Of a DNA stretch of 64,000 nucleotides, positions 1-9,639 are shown one piece after another. This stretch comes from Triglochin maritima. Lineage: Eukaryota > Streptophyta > Magnoliopsida > Alismatales > Juncaginaceae. The notes beneath the pieces are model-generated. The model had not been told where the DNA came from and searched no databases. It saw nothing but the letters and a program-made list of their open reading frames with translations. Positions within the stretch are counted from its first letter, which is position 1. Each line of letters opens with the position of its first letter. The stretch spans positions 22,174,501 to 22,238,500 of the forward strand of contig OY821787.1 of NCBI GenBank assembly GCA_963682175.1, written 5' to 3'. The translations under genes were made by a program, and so were the position numbers.

Positions 1-274
1 TAACTCTATTAACAGAAGCAAGCATAATACTGAAATGAAACTATACTAATCAAGCAAGAAACATTAAAGAAGCATAAAACAAAACAAGCATCAAAGCAAA
101 AACATTAAAGGAATTAAACTAAGCAAGAATTAACAAACTAATGAAAACTTTTATTATGAACTCACTCAGATTACAAGCAGCCCTTCCTCCACTAGAGTTT
201 TGCTTCAAGGCTTCACTCTTAGTAGGGAAGGAGGCCACCAAGAGAGAGATGGATACAATGGGAGGTGAAGAGTT

Positions 275-326
275 CTATTTATAAGAATGGAAAAAGCTAA
301 TCCGGGACAATCCCCCGATGTGGGAC
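275..326 (-). promoter_or_regulatory. LTR core promoter: USE-like element plus TATA box
   Basis: On the minus strand, GTCCCACATCG (316-326) is followed after 32 bases by TATAAATAG (275-283). The 11-mer equals the plant U-snRNA upstream sequence element RTCCCACATCG (established knowledge). The TATA box should place the RNA start roughly 30 bases further on, in the plus-strand region 240-250. The same pair recurs at 7781-7832 in the other LTR and in the LTRs of B, C, D and the fragment at 58885. Confidence 0.7.
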
Positions 327-405
327 TAAACCAATACCAAAAATAGCCTAAACGAACACTAATACAAGTCCAGGAGAAGTTGGGGTGGATCTTGCATGAT
401 CCAGA

Positions 406-419
406 CCGCCAATTGGCGG
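406..419. promoter_or_regulatory. 14-bp palindrome CCGCCAATTGGCGG in LTR
   Basis: Perfect palindrome about 90 bases upstream of the USE-like element in the U3 part of the LTR. An identical copy is at 7912-7925. Most related LTRs carry two such palindromes 21 bp apart; this LTR keeps only one. Confidence 0.6.
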
Positions 420-789
420 CCTATAAAGCCCAGATCCGTCTGGGTCTTCTGGTGGGCTTTCCTTGGTGTGTTTCTTGGTCTTGGATGCATCTAACTTGTT
501 TAGTGGAGCTCCGACCCGAATCGAATTGACAAAATACTCCTCATGATGGTGTGGAGTTTCCTGTTTTGCTCTTAGGTCCTTCTGTCTTACGATCAGGTCC
601 TTCTCCCTTGCATCTTGGTCCCCAGGTCTCACAAATAGGTCCTTTTTCCTGCTTTTGGGTCCTTTCATGGCTCTTCTCTTCAAACCTCTTTATTTCTGAA
701 AACTAAACATAAAACTCGTCACGTAGCATTGCTTAGGTGTAAGATAATGGATATAAGGTACAAATATAAGCATGAAATGATGTCAATCA

Positions 790-807
790 AATACCCCCAC
801 ACCTAAG
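790..807 (-). other. Polypurine tract of element A
   Basis: On the minus strand this reads CTTAGGTGTGGGGGTATT and directly precedes the LTR start TGATTGACATC. It primes plus-strand DNA synthesis (family knowledge). Equivalent tracts precede the 3' LTRs of B, C, D, E and X2. Confidence 0.85.
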
Positions 808-890
808 TTTTTGCTAGTCTCGAGCAAAACAAAGAAAGGAAAAAGCATACGAAAAACAAGAAATCCTAACTCACTTTCGTAGGAATCACG

Positions 891-942
891 GTTGCACTTA
901 GCACGTGCAACAAGCCGTTAAACCTCCTTGTTGCCAAGGAGG
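891..942 (-). other. Two conserved RNA hairpins near the 3' end (HP1 GNRA, HP2)
   Basis: Minus-strand HP1 (923-942) is an 8-bp perfect stem CCTCCTTG/CAAGGAGG closed by the tetraloop GCAA. HP2 (891-911) is GTTGCAC/GTGCAAC around a 7-base loop GTGCTAA. Both lie about 100 bases upstream of the purine tract and are present in every copy of this region. Loop and stem changes between copies keep the fold (see findings). The function is unknown; packaging, export or reverse transcription are possible. Confidence 0.65.
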
Positions 943-1215
943 AGGAGTGTTGTCTCCTGAGGGTTTTCAGCGGATATACCCACAAAATCCGAACAAGATG
1001 CATTAATCAATCTAGCTACACGACTCGTTGGACTTATTTTGTCGATCATGGAATGCGGTAATACTACGGGTCGACTCTATATATGTAATCAGTCCACACA
1101 CCTAGCCTAATGAGTTATTCGTGAGAGTTAACTAAGGAATTAAGTGAAAGACATGGGCACCCTTAACTTCTGAATGTGATACAACGTGTAAAGTCCATTT
1201 TGGTTCTTATTTGAC

Positions 1216-1290
1216 TCTTCTTTTCTTTTCTTTTCTTTTCTTTTCTTTTTTCTTTCTTTTTTTTTCTTTCTTTTTTATTTCTTTTTCTTT
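1216..1290. repeat. Pyrimidine-rich tract with (TTTTC)n microsatellite
   Basis: TTTTC repeats followed by irregular T/C runs inside the 3' untranslated region. The homologous place in other copies is also T-rich or A-rich but of different length, as expected for slippage. Confidence 0.85.
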
Positions 1291-2384
1291 GGAGCATTTA
1301 TTGGTTGGTGTTTGATTCTCCCAGGGTCAGGTTTCGTGCATCATTGCCTATGAGGACTTACACTATCACGTACACCTTCCCCCAAATCTCCACATAGGGC
1401 GATCCCTACCACCCGTGTAACGGGAGTTCGGTCGGTGCATCCCAAGTCAGATGACTCGAAAGCACCACGCACAAAGTCCCCTCAGACCTACTTTCCCGAG
1501 TGATAGGAGCCGTGCGAGAAGAGAGAACACCACTTATTTATTTATCTACATGGGAACCAAAACCCCTACACTTAAGTTTCACAAAAAGATATTAAGGGCC
1601 CTTGACTACGACAAACTTCCTTATACTAACAGACACGAATTATTTGACTCGCTAGGTTCAGAGTGGACTTCTTTAAATGTTTGAGCACTGAAACCCTATG
1701 ATTACACGCCCCCTGAGGGAAAACCAGGGTGCATCCTAACGACTCGACAAGACCTAAAGCCAGTAAACTAGAAATCCTAATGCATCAAGTTCAAGACAAT
1801 TTTGGGAGCTTTCTTTTTACTTTGCCTCTCAATGGTTCTGCACATGCTAAACACACACAAAACCCACAAAACATTTTCTTTCGCAAACACATGAAGATTT
1901 TGAAAGAAATGTGAAAATTTTAAAGCACTAGGCAAGCAAAAGAAGACAAGTCACCCAAGGATCATGGCCAGCAGATATATCAATGTTAAATGCGGCACAC
2001 TAACATGACCCTAACAGTACAAACAAAAGAAAATAAAACCAAAGGAAAAAGACTCGACTGTGTACACACGTAAAACACCCCCCACACCTACTTCATGCAT
2101 TGTCCTCAATGAATTTAAGCAAGATACTACATGGATTTATGCATGAAAAGGAATAGATCTCACCAACGTGAAGTACAAAGGGAAGTTCAGGGTCATGTTG
2201 ATGGACACAAACCCAAATTCCCTCAAAACCTGTGAGAAGCTGAAGAAGGGAGATAAATACGTGAAGAAATTGGGCCCAAGTACGCAAGGGTTGGGGCCCA
2301 CAACAATCGATGCTCACTGAAGGAGTCTTCTTTTAATTTAATTTTTTTTAACTATGTACAACAATGGGCTCCCATCTTCATATA

Positions 2385-5300
2385 TCAAGGGACATCAAAT
2401 GGGAACCCGCCATCTCTCGAGCCAGAAATGCACCTGTATGGGCTCGCAACATACAAATCAGAATTGCTTGACCACCTGACACCCTTATTAGCATTGTGGT
2501 CGTTCGATGCCTCTTGAGAGTTAACAAAAGAGGAGGCATGAATGAGAGGTGAACCTCTACCAGGTTGAAGGGTATCAGGTGGTTGATTTTTAACCCACAT
2601 GGGGTCCTCAGCAGATATAGAATGAAGATCATGTGGCCCAGAGGCCATAAAAAGGGTATCTGGTGGCTCAAAAGCCACGTGATCGAAAGGTTGTGGCTCA
2701 AGGGCCACGTGATCAAAAGAATGTGGCTCAAGGGCCACAAGATCAGAAGGATGTGGCTCAAGGGCCACAAGATCAGAAGGATGTGGCTCAAGGGCCACAA
2801 GATCACAAGGATGTGGCTCAAGGGCCACAAGATCAAAAGGATGTGGCTCAAGGGCCACAAGATCAAAAGGATGTGGCTCGAGGGCCACAAGATCAAAAGA
2901 ATGTGGCTCAAGGGCCACAAGATCAAAAGAATGTGGCTCAAGGGCTACAAGATCATAAGGATGTGGCTCTGAGGCCACATGATCAGAACATAAGGCACCT
3001 TCTTGTGCCAGCCCAGGTGAAACATCTTCACCACCTTCAGGATCTTCATCGAACAATTCTCTGAAGTACTTGAAGGTGCCCTCAACTTCACTCTCATCCA
3101 TGCCCTGGATAAGGTTAACCCCAACAGGGTCATTGAAGGCATCTGGCTTCTTGCCAATGGTGAAGATGTTGAAATCAGCGCATTGACTACCATAAGTCAA
3201 GCGCATCAGACCATTGCGACAATTGATCAAGGCATTGGAAGTCGCAAGAAATGGTCGCCCCAGAATGACAGGAATTTGTCCAAGTGGGTTTGGCACAGGT
3301 TCAGTATCCAAGACAAAGAAGTCGACTGGATAAATGAACTCTCCCACTTTGATCAACACATCTTCCACCACACCCCTCGGTTTCTTCATGGACCTATCAG
3401 CCAATTGAAGAGTGGTCTTTGTTTGTTTGAGGTCTCCAAGACCGAGGTGGACGTAGACAGAATATGGCAGAAGATTAACAGATGCACCAAGGTCTAATAA
3501 GGCTCGATGTATGGACACATCACCAATCACACAAGAGATAGTAGGATAGCCAGGGTCCTTGTACTTGACTTGCATGGGTTGTGCCAACAAAGAACTCACG
3601 TTAGCCGCAAGAAAAGCTTTCTTTGGAACATGAGTTTTTCTCTTCTTGGTGCATAAGTCCTTGAGAACCTTGGCATAAGGTGGCATTTGCTGAATCACCT
3701 CCAAAAGAGGGATATTCACCTTAACCTGCCGAAACATCTCAAGCATCTTGTCATGCTGATCAGAGGTTTTCTTTTTAAGGTGCTCAGGGAATGGCGCCTT
3801 CGGGGCATAAGAGTGCGAAGGAACCTCAGAATCTGGTTCCTTCGACACAAGAGGAGACAAAGGGACCTCAGGGTTCGGCCCCTTTGTGGAAGGAAATGTA
3901 GAAGGAACCTCAGGATCTGGCTCCTTCCTGGAAGTATTTGTGGAGGGAGCCTCAGGATCCGGCTCTCTCAAAGATGGTGATGACAAGGAAGGCACCCCAA
4001 TGTGGTTGTCCACCTCCTTACCAGACCTCAAAGTATGAATCACATTAATATGATGGGTCGGTTCAGAGGTAGCATGAGGTAAAGGTGTCCTTCCTTGCGA
4101 ATTGGTACCCCGAGGATTCACCTCGGGTTGACTCGGTAATTGGCCCTTATCGCGTTCATGGAGCTGATTAGCCAACTGGCTCACTTGCATTTCCAATGCT
4201 TTGACCGAATTGTTGTTGGCCGAAAGCATGGATTGCGTGCTCTGAATGAACGCGTGAAGGGTATTCTCAAGAGTGGAGTCCTTAGGGTCAACCCGTTGGG
4301 GTTGTGGAGTCTGGTTAGAATAACCCGACGATGAGGCTTGAGCAGGTTGGTAATTTTGGTGCTGAGACCTTTGATGTGGGGGTTGGTAGGTCGCCGATGG
4401 GCGTGGAGGTTGATAAGGTGGAGGTTGAGGTTGAGCGTGCGAGCTCTGACCTTGGACTCCACTAGACCCCCAAGAGAAGTTAGGATGGTTACGCCATCCC
4501 GGGTTGTAGGAGTGACTGTGCGGGTCGTTTCGGGGCCTTTGTTGATACATCGCATTTGCATGCTCAGTATCCCTTGGAGCGTAAGCGCACTCCAAGTCAT
4601 CATGTCCCGACAGTCCACACCTAGTACACCCGGGAGTAGCGACCTGAGCTACAGGAGCTCGGTCCATCTCCAAACTCTCTATCCTGCGCATGAGAGCAGC
4701 CATTTTCGCCTCAGACGCGATAGTTGACTCAACATGATATGATCCAGCTCGTCCATAAGACCTGGCGGCTGGTGGCTCTCTCATGGTGTCCCACTCGAAG
4801 GTACGCTCAGCCATGGACTCAAAAGTGTCCCATGCCTCCTCGATGGGTTTCATTTGGAAGTCACCCTGACACATTGACTCCAACAATGTGCGAGTGTTGT
4901 AGTTGATGTCCTCATAAACAATTTGGCACAGCTGCCATAACTCAAATCCGTGATGAGGGCACTGCTGGAGAAGGTCCTTGAACCTCTCAAAGAAACCATG
5001 AAACGATTCGGTCTCGGTCTGATACATTTGATGTATCTGGTGCCGTATCTGTTGAGTTTTTCTTTGAGGGAAAAATCTCTTCAGAAAGACGGTTACAAAG
5101 TCATCCCATGACCGAATCGAGCTCGCCGGGAGGCTATACATCCATTTCTTTGCATTATCCTTCAATGCGAAAGAAATCATCCTCAACCGGACAGAATCCT
5201 CGTCAAGCTGTTGAAGCTTGAACATGGAGCATACTTCCTCGAATTCGCGTATAAAGATATACGGATCCTCCTTATTGGCAGTAAAGGTTGGAAGCATGCT

Positions 5301-5693
5301 CACATACTGAGGTTTCAGCTCATAGTTGTTCCCGTGAGCAGGGGGAACAACTATGCAAGACGGTTGCGCGGCCCGAACAGGATGGGTCCGCTCCCACAAC
5401 GTCATCAGCCTATCCTGTCGAGCTAAAGGTGGTGGTGCACCTAGAACTCGATCCTGACCGAATCTCCCTTCCTCTCGAGTCAGAGGAGGAGGAGAAGGAG
5501 GTCTACGTGGTGGTGGAAACGGACCGAGGTAGTCCATGTATGGCACCTGGTCCCCCTCGCCACCACGAGACGACTCGGCCTCTTGCTCCAAAGGAGCACG
5601 AGGCGGAGATGGTCGATCACCAAGATCTTCCATCTCAGAAATAAGCACTCTCTCGAGTCGAGCGCTCTCACCTGAACGAGCCCAACCTCGCAT
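2385..5693 (-). CDS. Gag-protease polyprotein, intact (1102 codons)
   Basis: Capsid and aspartic-protease polyprotein of a plant Ty3/gypsy retrotransposon; it forms cytoplasmic virus-like particles and cleaves itself (family role). Visible parts: proline-rich N terminus (residues 1-110); retrotransposon gag domain (about 140-305, containing EDPYIFIREFEEVC and FALKDNAKKW); zinc knuckle C356-x2-C359-x4-H364-x4-C369; Gln/Pro-rich linker; and a retropepsin with active-site DLGAS (Asp734) and the later motif ILGRPFLAT. A decapeptide repeat array follows (about 900-1010), then a short tail ending FPFDVP. The frame closes with a stop where reverse transcriptase would normally begin. The start could be Met1 or Met21; the ATG at 5693 is simply the first in frame. 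It is the only uninterrupted gag-pro in the window. Confidence 0.93.
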   Translation of the reverse strand: MRGWARSGESARLERVLISEMEDLGDRPSPPRAPLEQEAESSRGGEGDQVPYMDYLGPFPPPRRPPSPPPLTREEGRFGQDRVLGAPPPLARQDRLMTLWERTHPVRAAQPSCIVVPPAHGNNYELKPQYVSMLPTFTANKEDPYIFIREFEEVCSMFKLQQLDEDSVRLRMISFALKDNAKKWMYSLPASSIRSWDDFVTVFLKRFFPQRKTQQIRHQIHQMYQTETESFHGFFERFKDLLQQCPHHGFELWQLCQIVYEDINYNTRTLLESMCQGDFQMKPIEEAWDTFESMAERTFEWDTMREPPAARSYGRAGSYHVESTIASEAKMAALMRRIESLEMDRAPVAQVATPGCTRCGLSGHDDLECAYAPRDTEHANAMYQQRPRNDPHSHSYNPGWRNHPNFSWGSSGVQGQSSHAQPQPPPYQPPRPSATYQPPHQRSQHQNYQPAQASSSGYSNQTPQPQRVDPKDSTLENTLHAFIQSTQSMLSANNNSVKALEMQVSQLANQLHERDKGQLPSQPEVNPRGTNSQGRTPLPHATSEPTHHINVIHTLRSGKEVDNHIGVPSLSSPSLREPDPEAPSTNTSRKEPDPEVPSTFPSTKGPNPEVPLSPLVSKEPDSEVPSHSYAPKAPFPEHLKKKTSDQHDKMLEMFRQVKVNIPLLEVIQQMPPYAKVLKDLCTKKRKTHVPKKAFLAANVSSLLAQPMQVKYKDPGYPTISCVIGDVSIHRALLDLGASVNLLPYSVYVHLGLGDLKQTKTTLQLADRSMKKPRGVVEDVLIKVGEFIYPVDFFVLDTEPVPNPLGQIPVILGRPFLATSNALINCRNGLMRLTYGSQCADFNIFTIGKKPDAFNDPVGVNLIQGMDESEVEGTFKYFRELFDEDPEGGEDVSPGLAQEGALCSDHVASEPHPYDLVALEPHSFDLVALEPHSFDLVALEPHPFDLVALEPHPFDLVALEPHPCDLVALEPHPSDLVALEPHPSDLVALEPHSFDHVALEPQPFDHVAFEPPDTLFMASGPHDLHSISAEDPMWVKNQPPDTLQPGRGSPLIHASSFVNSQEASNDHNANKGVRWSSNSDLYVASPYRCISGSRDGGFPFDVP
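2650..2990 (-). repeat. 30-bp tandem repeat coding for a decapeptide
   Basis: About ten in-frame copies of a 30-bp unit encode variants of VALEPHPFDL, with S or P at position 7 and F, S, C or Y at position 8, plus a degenerate last copy. The plus-strand unit is recognisable as GGCTCAAGGGCCACAAGATC followed by a variable AAAAGGATGT. It lies after the protease domain of the element A gag-pro. Confidence 0.95.
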
Positions 5694-6746
5694 AAAATGC
5701 TCGACTCGACTCTAAAACTATACACAACAGAAGGTGTACAAGAGGAGGAGACTATACGTAGAGAATAGATGAGGAGAAGACTCAGATGAGGAGGGAAGAT
5801 TCCCTAGAGCTAGTGTAGGTAACGGGATCAGGAAGAAGCCTAACTAGCAAGCACGACTCAAACAATGTAAGGCAATGGGTCCTTAAGCTAGACGACGCCT
5901 AACTTCGAGGTCACTAGCCTCGACACGCCTCACCTCCCTACAACGAGGACTACAATGCCCAGCAAGTGATACCAGATCCGGAGATCCAGTACCTCCTACT
6001 ATCGACAAGGTAGGCAACGCCGATCAGGTCATGACGGTCTCGACTAGATTACTCTCCTAGTGCGTCCGAATTCCTTAGGGCCAATGTCTACTTGCTTTTA
6101 GTTAAGGCTTTATTAAGAGTGATTTTTGGGGCCAAGGAAAGGGTGATGAAATCCCCCACCTTATCTTTTATGGGACAGCCCCTCCTTAGTAGCGATTTGA
6201 TCCTAGATCTAGCAATCAATCGCTCCAATCAAACGCTCTCTCACTCTTGTCCCGATGCACCTTACTAAGTAATGCATGAAAGAAACATGCTTGAATGAGG
6301 AATGTGGGTGCACGTACCTCACGCCAGCAATCAACGACAAAATGTAAAGAAAAGAAAAGACAAATGCATGCAAGGTCTACCAATGGTGCATGACCTAGAT
6401 GGCAAGAAGTCTAATCTTTTGCTTTGAGTTTTATGGTCCAAGTTGATTAAAGGGGATTGAAATTAAATCTGGGAGCAAACTAAAGATCACAGCATGCACA
6501 ATCAGGCTCCCAGATCACTAAAGTAAAGCAATAAACCACCAGAAGAAATTTGAGAGGAGGCAGACCTCACCAGGCCGCCAATTGGCGGTTTGCAACCGCT
6601 GATTGGCGGTCCCTTTGTGGATTCTTTTGCTCCAACTTTCCCAGTAGCTTCCCCTTGATGTTCTCGTTCCCTGAAACTAACCAAAACTGGAAACAAAAAA
6701 TCAAAAGCCTCTCGAATCGTCCAAACCAATGTCTGGACAGAGCACC
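5694..6746 (-). other. 5' leader of element A
   Basis: Non-coding stretch between primer site and gag start. It holds a G+C-richer block (about 5870-6060) that is conserved in B, C and D and would be a natural place for a packaging or dimerisation signal (inference). A pair of palindromes sits at 6575-6609. Confidence 0.65.
6575..6609. promoter_or_regulatory. Paired 14-bp palindromes in the leader, 21 bp apart
   Basis: CCGCCAATTGGCGG at 6575-6588 and CCGCTGATTGGCGG at 6596-6609. The same pair with the same spacing is present in the leaders of B (26388) and, degraded, D (52550), and in the LTRs of most family members. Confidence 0.6.
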
Positions 6747-6764
6747 TCCCCGGCAACGGAGCCA
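6747..6764 (-). other. Primer binding site, tRNA-Asp
   Basis: On the plus strand TCCCCGGCAACGGAGCCA matches the 3' end of plant tRNA-Asp at 17 of 18 positions (tRNA sequence from general knowledge). A 6-base spacer separates it from the LTR start at 6771. Confidence 0.88.
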
Positions 6765-6770
6765 AAAACT

Positions 6771-8295
6771 TGATTGATCTCGTTTTATATTTAACCGCAA
6801 GTGCACGGCCACATTGATGCGGTGGCAAATACGGGTCGTCCACTGGGAGGTGTGTCGACACTTGGTTTGTGCGAAGGCGAGAGGTAAAGAAAGGGAAGAA
6901 AGGTTGGTTACACTAAAACGCAAATGGAAATGGAAGAAAAGCAAGAAAACTAAACCCCAAAGGGGGTAGAGAAATAATGTGAACATAAAGAAGTGTGTGT
7001 GTGTTCTTTAAGCTCCTCACAACATGTAGTGCATGAAATCATAAAACTACATCCAACTTGGCCTCTACATGAATTAAGATAAGACTACATCATTAAAACA
7101 TACAAGACAATGATTGGAATGAAGCTACATGAACTCAAGTATAAAGACTAGACCCTACTATGCCTCCACATGAATTAAGATGACTACATCATTAAAACAT
7201 ACAAGACATTAGCTAAGGAAAAGGCAACAAGAGTACATACACTACAAATTGTGTTTCCAACATTAACTTCATCCATATCCTAACCTTATCATTCCCCATA
7301 AAATAGGTCCACTAATCAAAGCATAAGCTAAGCTTCATTCAAGAGCATTAGCATATCAAAGATAAGAGTGGAGACCCATTAGATGGTTATGGAAATCATA
7401 TAAAGCTCAAGGGATAAAAAATAACACACACTTAATACACTACATGATTATATCACATATTTCTCCACCCCCAAATGGGGATGGAACTACTCACTACTCA
7501 TTACACTAACTCTATTAACAGAAGCAAGCATAATACTGAAATGAAACTATACTAATCAAGCAAGAAACATTAAAGAAGCATAAAACAAAACAAGCATCAA
7601 AGCAAAAACATTAAAGGAATTAAACTAAGCAAGAATTAACAAACTAATGAAAACTTTTATTATGAACTCACTCAGATTACAAGCAGCCCTTCCTCCACTA
7701 GAGTTTTGCTTCAAGGCTTCACTCTTAGTAGGGAAGGAGGCCACCAAGAGAGAGATGGATACAATGGGAGGTGAAGAGTTCTATTTATAAGCATGGAAAA
7801 AGCTAATCCGGGACAATCCCCCGATGTGGGACTAAACCAATACCAAAAATAGCCTAAACGAACACTAATACAAGTCCAGGAGAAGTTGGGGCGGATCTTG
7901 CATGATCCAGACCGCCAATTGGCGGCCTATAAAGCCCAGATCCGTCTGGGTCTTCTGGTGGGCTTTCCTTGGTGTGTTTCTTGGTCTTGGATGCATCTAA
8001 CTTGTTTAGTGGAGCTCCGACCCGAATCGAATTGACAAAATACTCCTCATGATGGTGTGGAGTTTCCTGTTTTGCTCTTAGGTCCTTCTGTCTTACGATC
8101 AGGTCCTTCTCCCTTGCATCTTGGTCCCCAGGTCTCACAATTAGGTCCTTTTTCCTACTTTTGGGTCCTTTCATGGCTCTTCTCTTCAAACCTCTTTATT
8201 TCTGAAAACTAAACATAAAACTCGTCACGTAGCATTGCTTAGGTGTAAGATAATGGATATAAAGTACAAATATAAGCATGAAATGATGTCAATCA
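6771..8295 (-). repeat. 5' LTR of element A (1525 bp)
   Basis: Begins TGATTGATCTCG and ends GTCAATCA. It contains a USE-like element (7822-7832), a TATA box (7781-7789) and the palindrome (7912-7925). Its U3 also has a 111-codon open frame (7854-8189) that is conserved only in this LTR pair. Confidence 0.93.
7781..7832 (-). promoter_or_regulatory. Core promoter of element A (5' LTR)
   Basis: GTCCCACATCG (7822-7832), 32-base gap, TATAAATAG (7781-7789), read on the minus strand. This copy should drive the element transcript. Confidence 0.7.
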
Positions 8296-9571
8296 GTAGC
8301 ATATTTTAATCCACCATTAGAGGATGTGTTTGCTCCATTTGAGCTCTAATTTCGGCGCTGGGTAGGGTTGTTGGGTCAGAGACATATGCAATATCCATTT
8401 ACAACCGTCTAATTGTGCCCAGATTCATCCAAACCCTCTAATCTTCTGTAAATAGACTTGTAATGCCTCATTTCTTCTTCTTCTTCTTCCTTCCTCTCCT
8501 CCTTATGTTAGTTTCCTTTCTTGTTTAGTAGAGTTGATTTTATTTCTTGTTTATTAGAGTAGGTTTTAGTTTATGGATTAGTAGTGTAGTGGAGGAGAAG
8601 AGGAACAACATTGTAATCTTAATTTTCTTAATCAAGTTAGGTTTTTATGTTCTTCATGATGTTATCTTTCATTTGATGCAAATTTTGTTCACTTGCTTTG
8701 GTTAACTTTAGTTTTCTTTATTTGCTTATGGGTTGTTTTGCTTTTATTATTTTCTTGATTATGGAGAGGAGTAGAGAGTAGTCCATCTCCATTGGGGGGG
8801 GGGAGGTGGAGGGTAATATGAAGTGTTGATGTATTGTATTAGTGTGTGTGTTTAATCCAAATCTTAGAGCCTCACATGAATTCCATAGCCATTTTCTTGA
8901 GTTTCTCACTCTTCCTTTGATGTGCTATGGTCTTAATTGATGATTAGCACATGCTTTGCCTAGTGGGCCCACTTGATGGGGAATGATGAGGTGAGGATAA
9001 GATTTAAGTGGTAAAGAGATAAGGATGGCATGTGGGAGAATGTGCTCTTGTTGGCCTCATCTTAATTAATACATTGTATGTTTTAATGATAATGTCACAT
9101 CTTAATTCATGTGGAGACATAGTTGGGTTTTGGTCATTATGGATTCCATGTTCTTTATGTCATTAAACATGTAATAATGTGGTTGTCTTTGTCCTGCTCT
9201 TGAGTAGTGTTTTGTATGTTTTAATGATGGTGATAAACTTTAATCCATGTAGAGACACACTTAGGATTATGTCATTATAAGATTTCCATGTGATGCATGT
9301 CATGAGCACTAAATGTTACACACACACACGAATACACATCTAACCTTTCACATTCATTCTCCACCTCCTACGTGACCCATTTTCAATTAGTTGTTTTTGA
9401 TTTACGTCGCATTTGCCATTTAGTTTAATTAGTTTAGCATAATCCCCTCATTCTCCTCTCCACTCCCACTCAAGTATGGTAGTCACAACAACACTCATAA
9501 CTCCTTGAGGTTCGACCCGTATTTTCCACGTCTTCACTGACATTGTGCACTTGCGGTTATTAAAACGGTCA
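8296..9571 (+). repeat. Family-2 LTR, left end interrupted by element A
   Basis: Matches 33480-34836 and, more distantly, 55150-56374 on the plus strand. It starts GTAGCATAT, equal to position 6 onward of the family-2 LTR start TGATTAGTAGC, so A appears to have inserted just inside its left end. It ends in TTAAAACGGTCA, then a decayed primer-site-like stretch TGGCCGCAATG. It contains (TTC)n at about 8467-8490 and an AC run near 9318. Confidence 0.8.
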
Positions 9572-9639
9572 ATAATGGCCGCAATGTCTTAGGTTCTGCT
9601 TTACAGTTTGGTTTGGTCTGAATATCAGGTCGAAAATCC

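Larger units (their letters stand above)
1..789 (-). repeat. 3' LTR of element A (partial)
   Basis: Identical to 7507-8295 except for five substitutions. It ends at the CA of TGTCAATCA, immediately followed by the purine tract of the element. The first ~736 bases of this LTR lie outside the window. Confidence 0.95.
808..2384 (-). other. Long 3' untranslated region of element A
   Basis: About 1.6 kb without a credible gene between the gag-pro stop and the purine tract. Homologous stretches recur in X2 (15991-17552), B (30421-32002), C (38931-40486), D (46993-48523), E (36885-37514 and 54562-55133) and F (57161-57612 and 59708-60096), although the coding parts are often decayed. It contains the hairpins at 891-942 and a pyrimidine tract at 1216-1290. 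Confidence 0.75.
1..8295 (-). mobile_element. Element A: young gag-protease-only Ty3/gypsy element
   Basis: Reading on the minus strand, the order is 5' LTR (6771-8295), primer site (6747-6764), leader, gag-pro gene (2385-5693), long 3' untranslated region, purine tract (790-807) and 3' LTR (1-789, cut by the window edge). The 789 alignable LTR bases sit at a constant offset of 7506 with five substitutions and no indel, so the insertion is recent. No reverse transcriptase, RNase H or integrase is visible between the LTRs. The protease and gag family plus the tRNA-Asp primer site point to the Athila/Tat branch of plant Ty3 elements (family knowledge). It must be mobilised by enzymes from another element (inference). 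The right LTR abuts GTAGC at 8296; the matching target duplication on the left lies outside the window. Confidence 0.93.

Noticed and set aside
348..683. 111-codon open frame in the U3 of both element A LTRs (also 7854-8189)
   Set aside because: It is upstream of the LTR TATA box, is broken in B, C, D and the solo LTRs, and its Lys/Arg/Asp-rich text follows the repeated GGTCCTT motifs. Its presence in both LTRs follows from their being copies.
2565..3064. Open frames on the plus strand opposite the decapeptide repeat
   Set aside because: They are shadows of the 30-bp tandem repeat, which has no stops in several frames.
8718..8909. Small open frame in the family-2 LTR
   Set aside because: No conservation in the homologous LTR at 33900-34100 and no coding signature.
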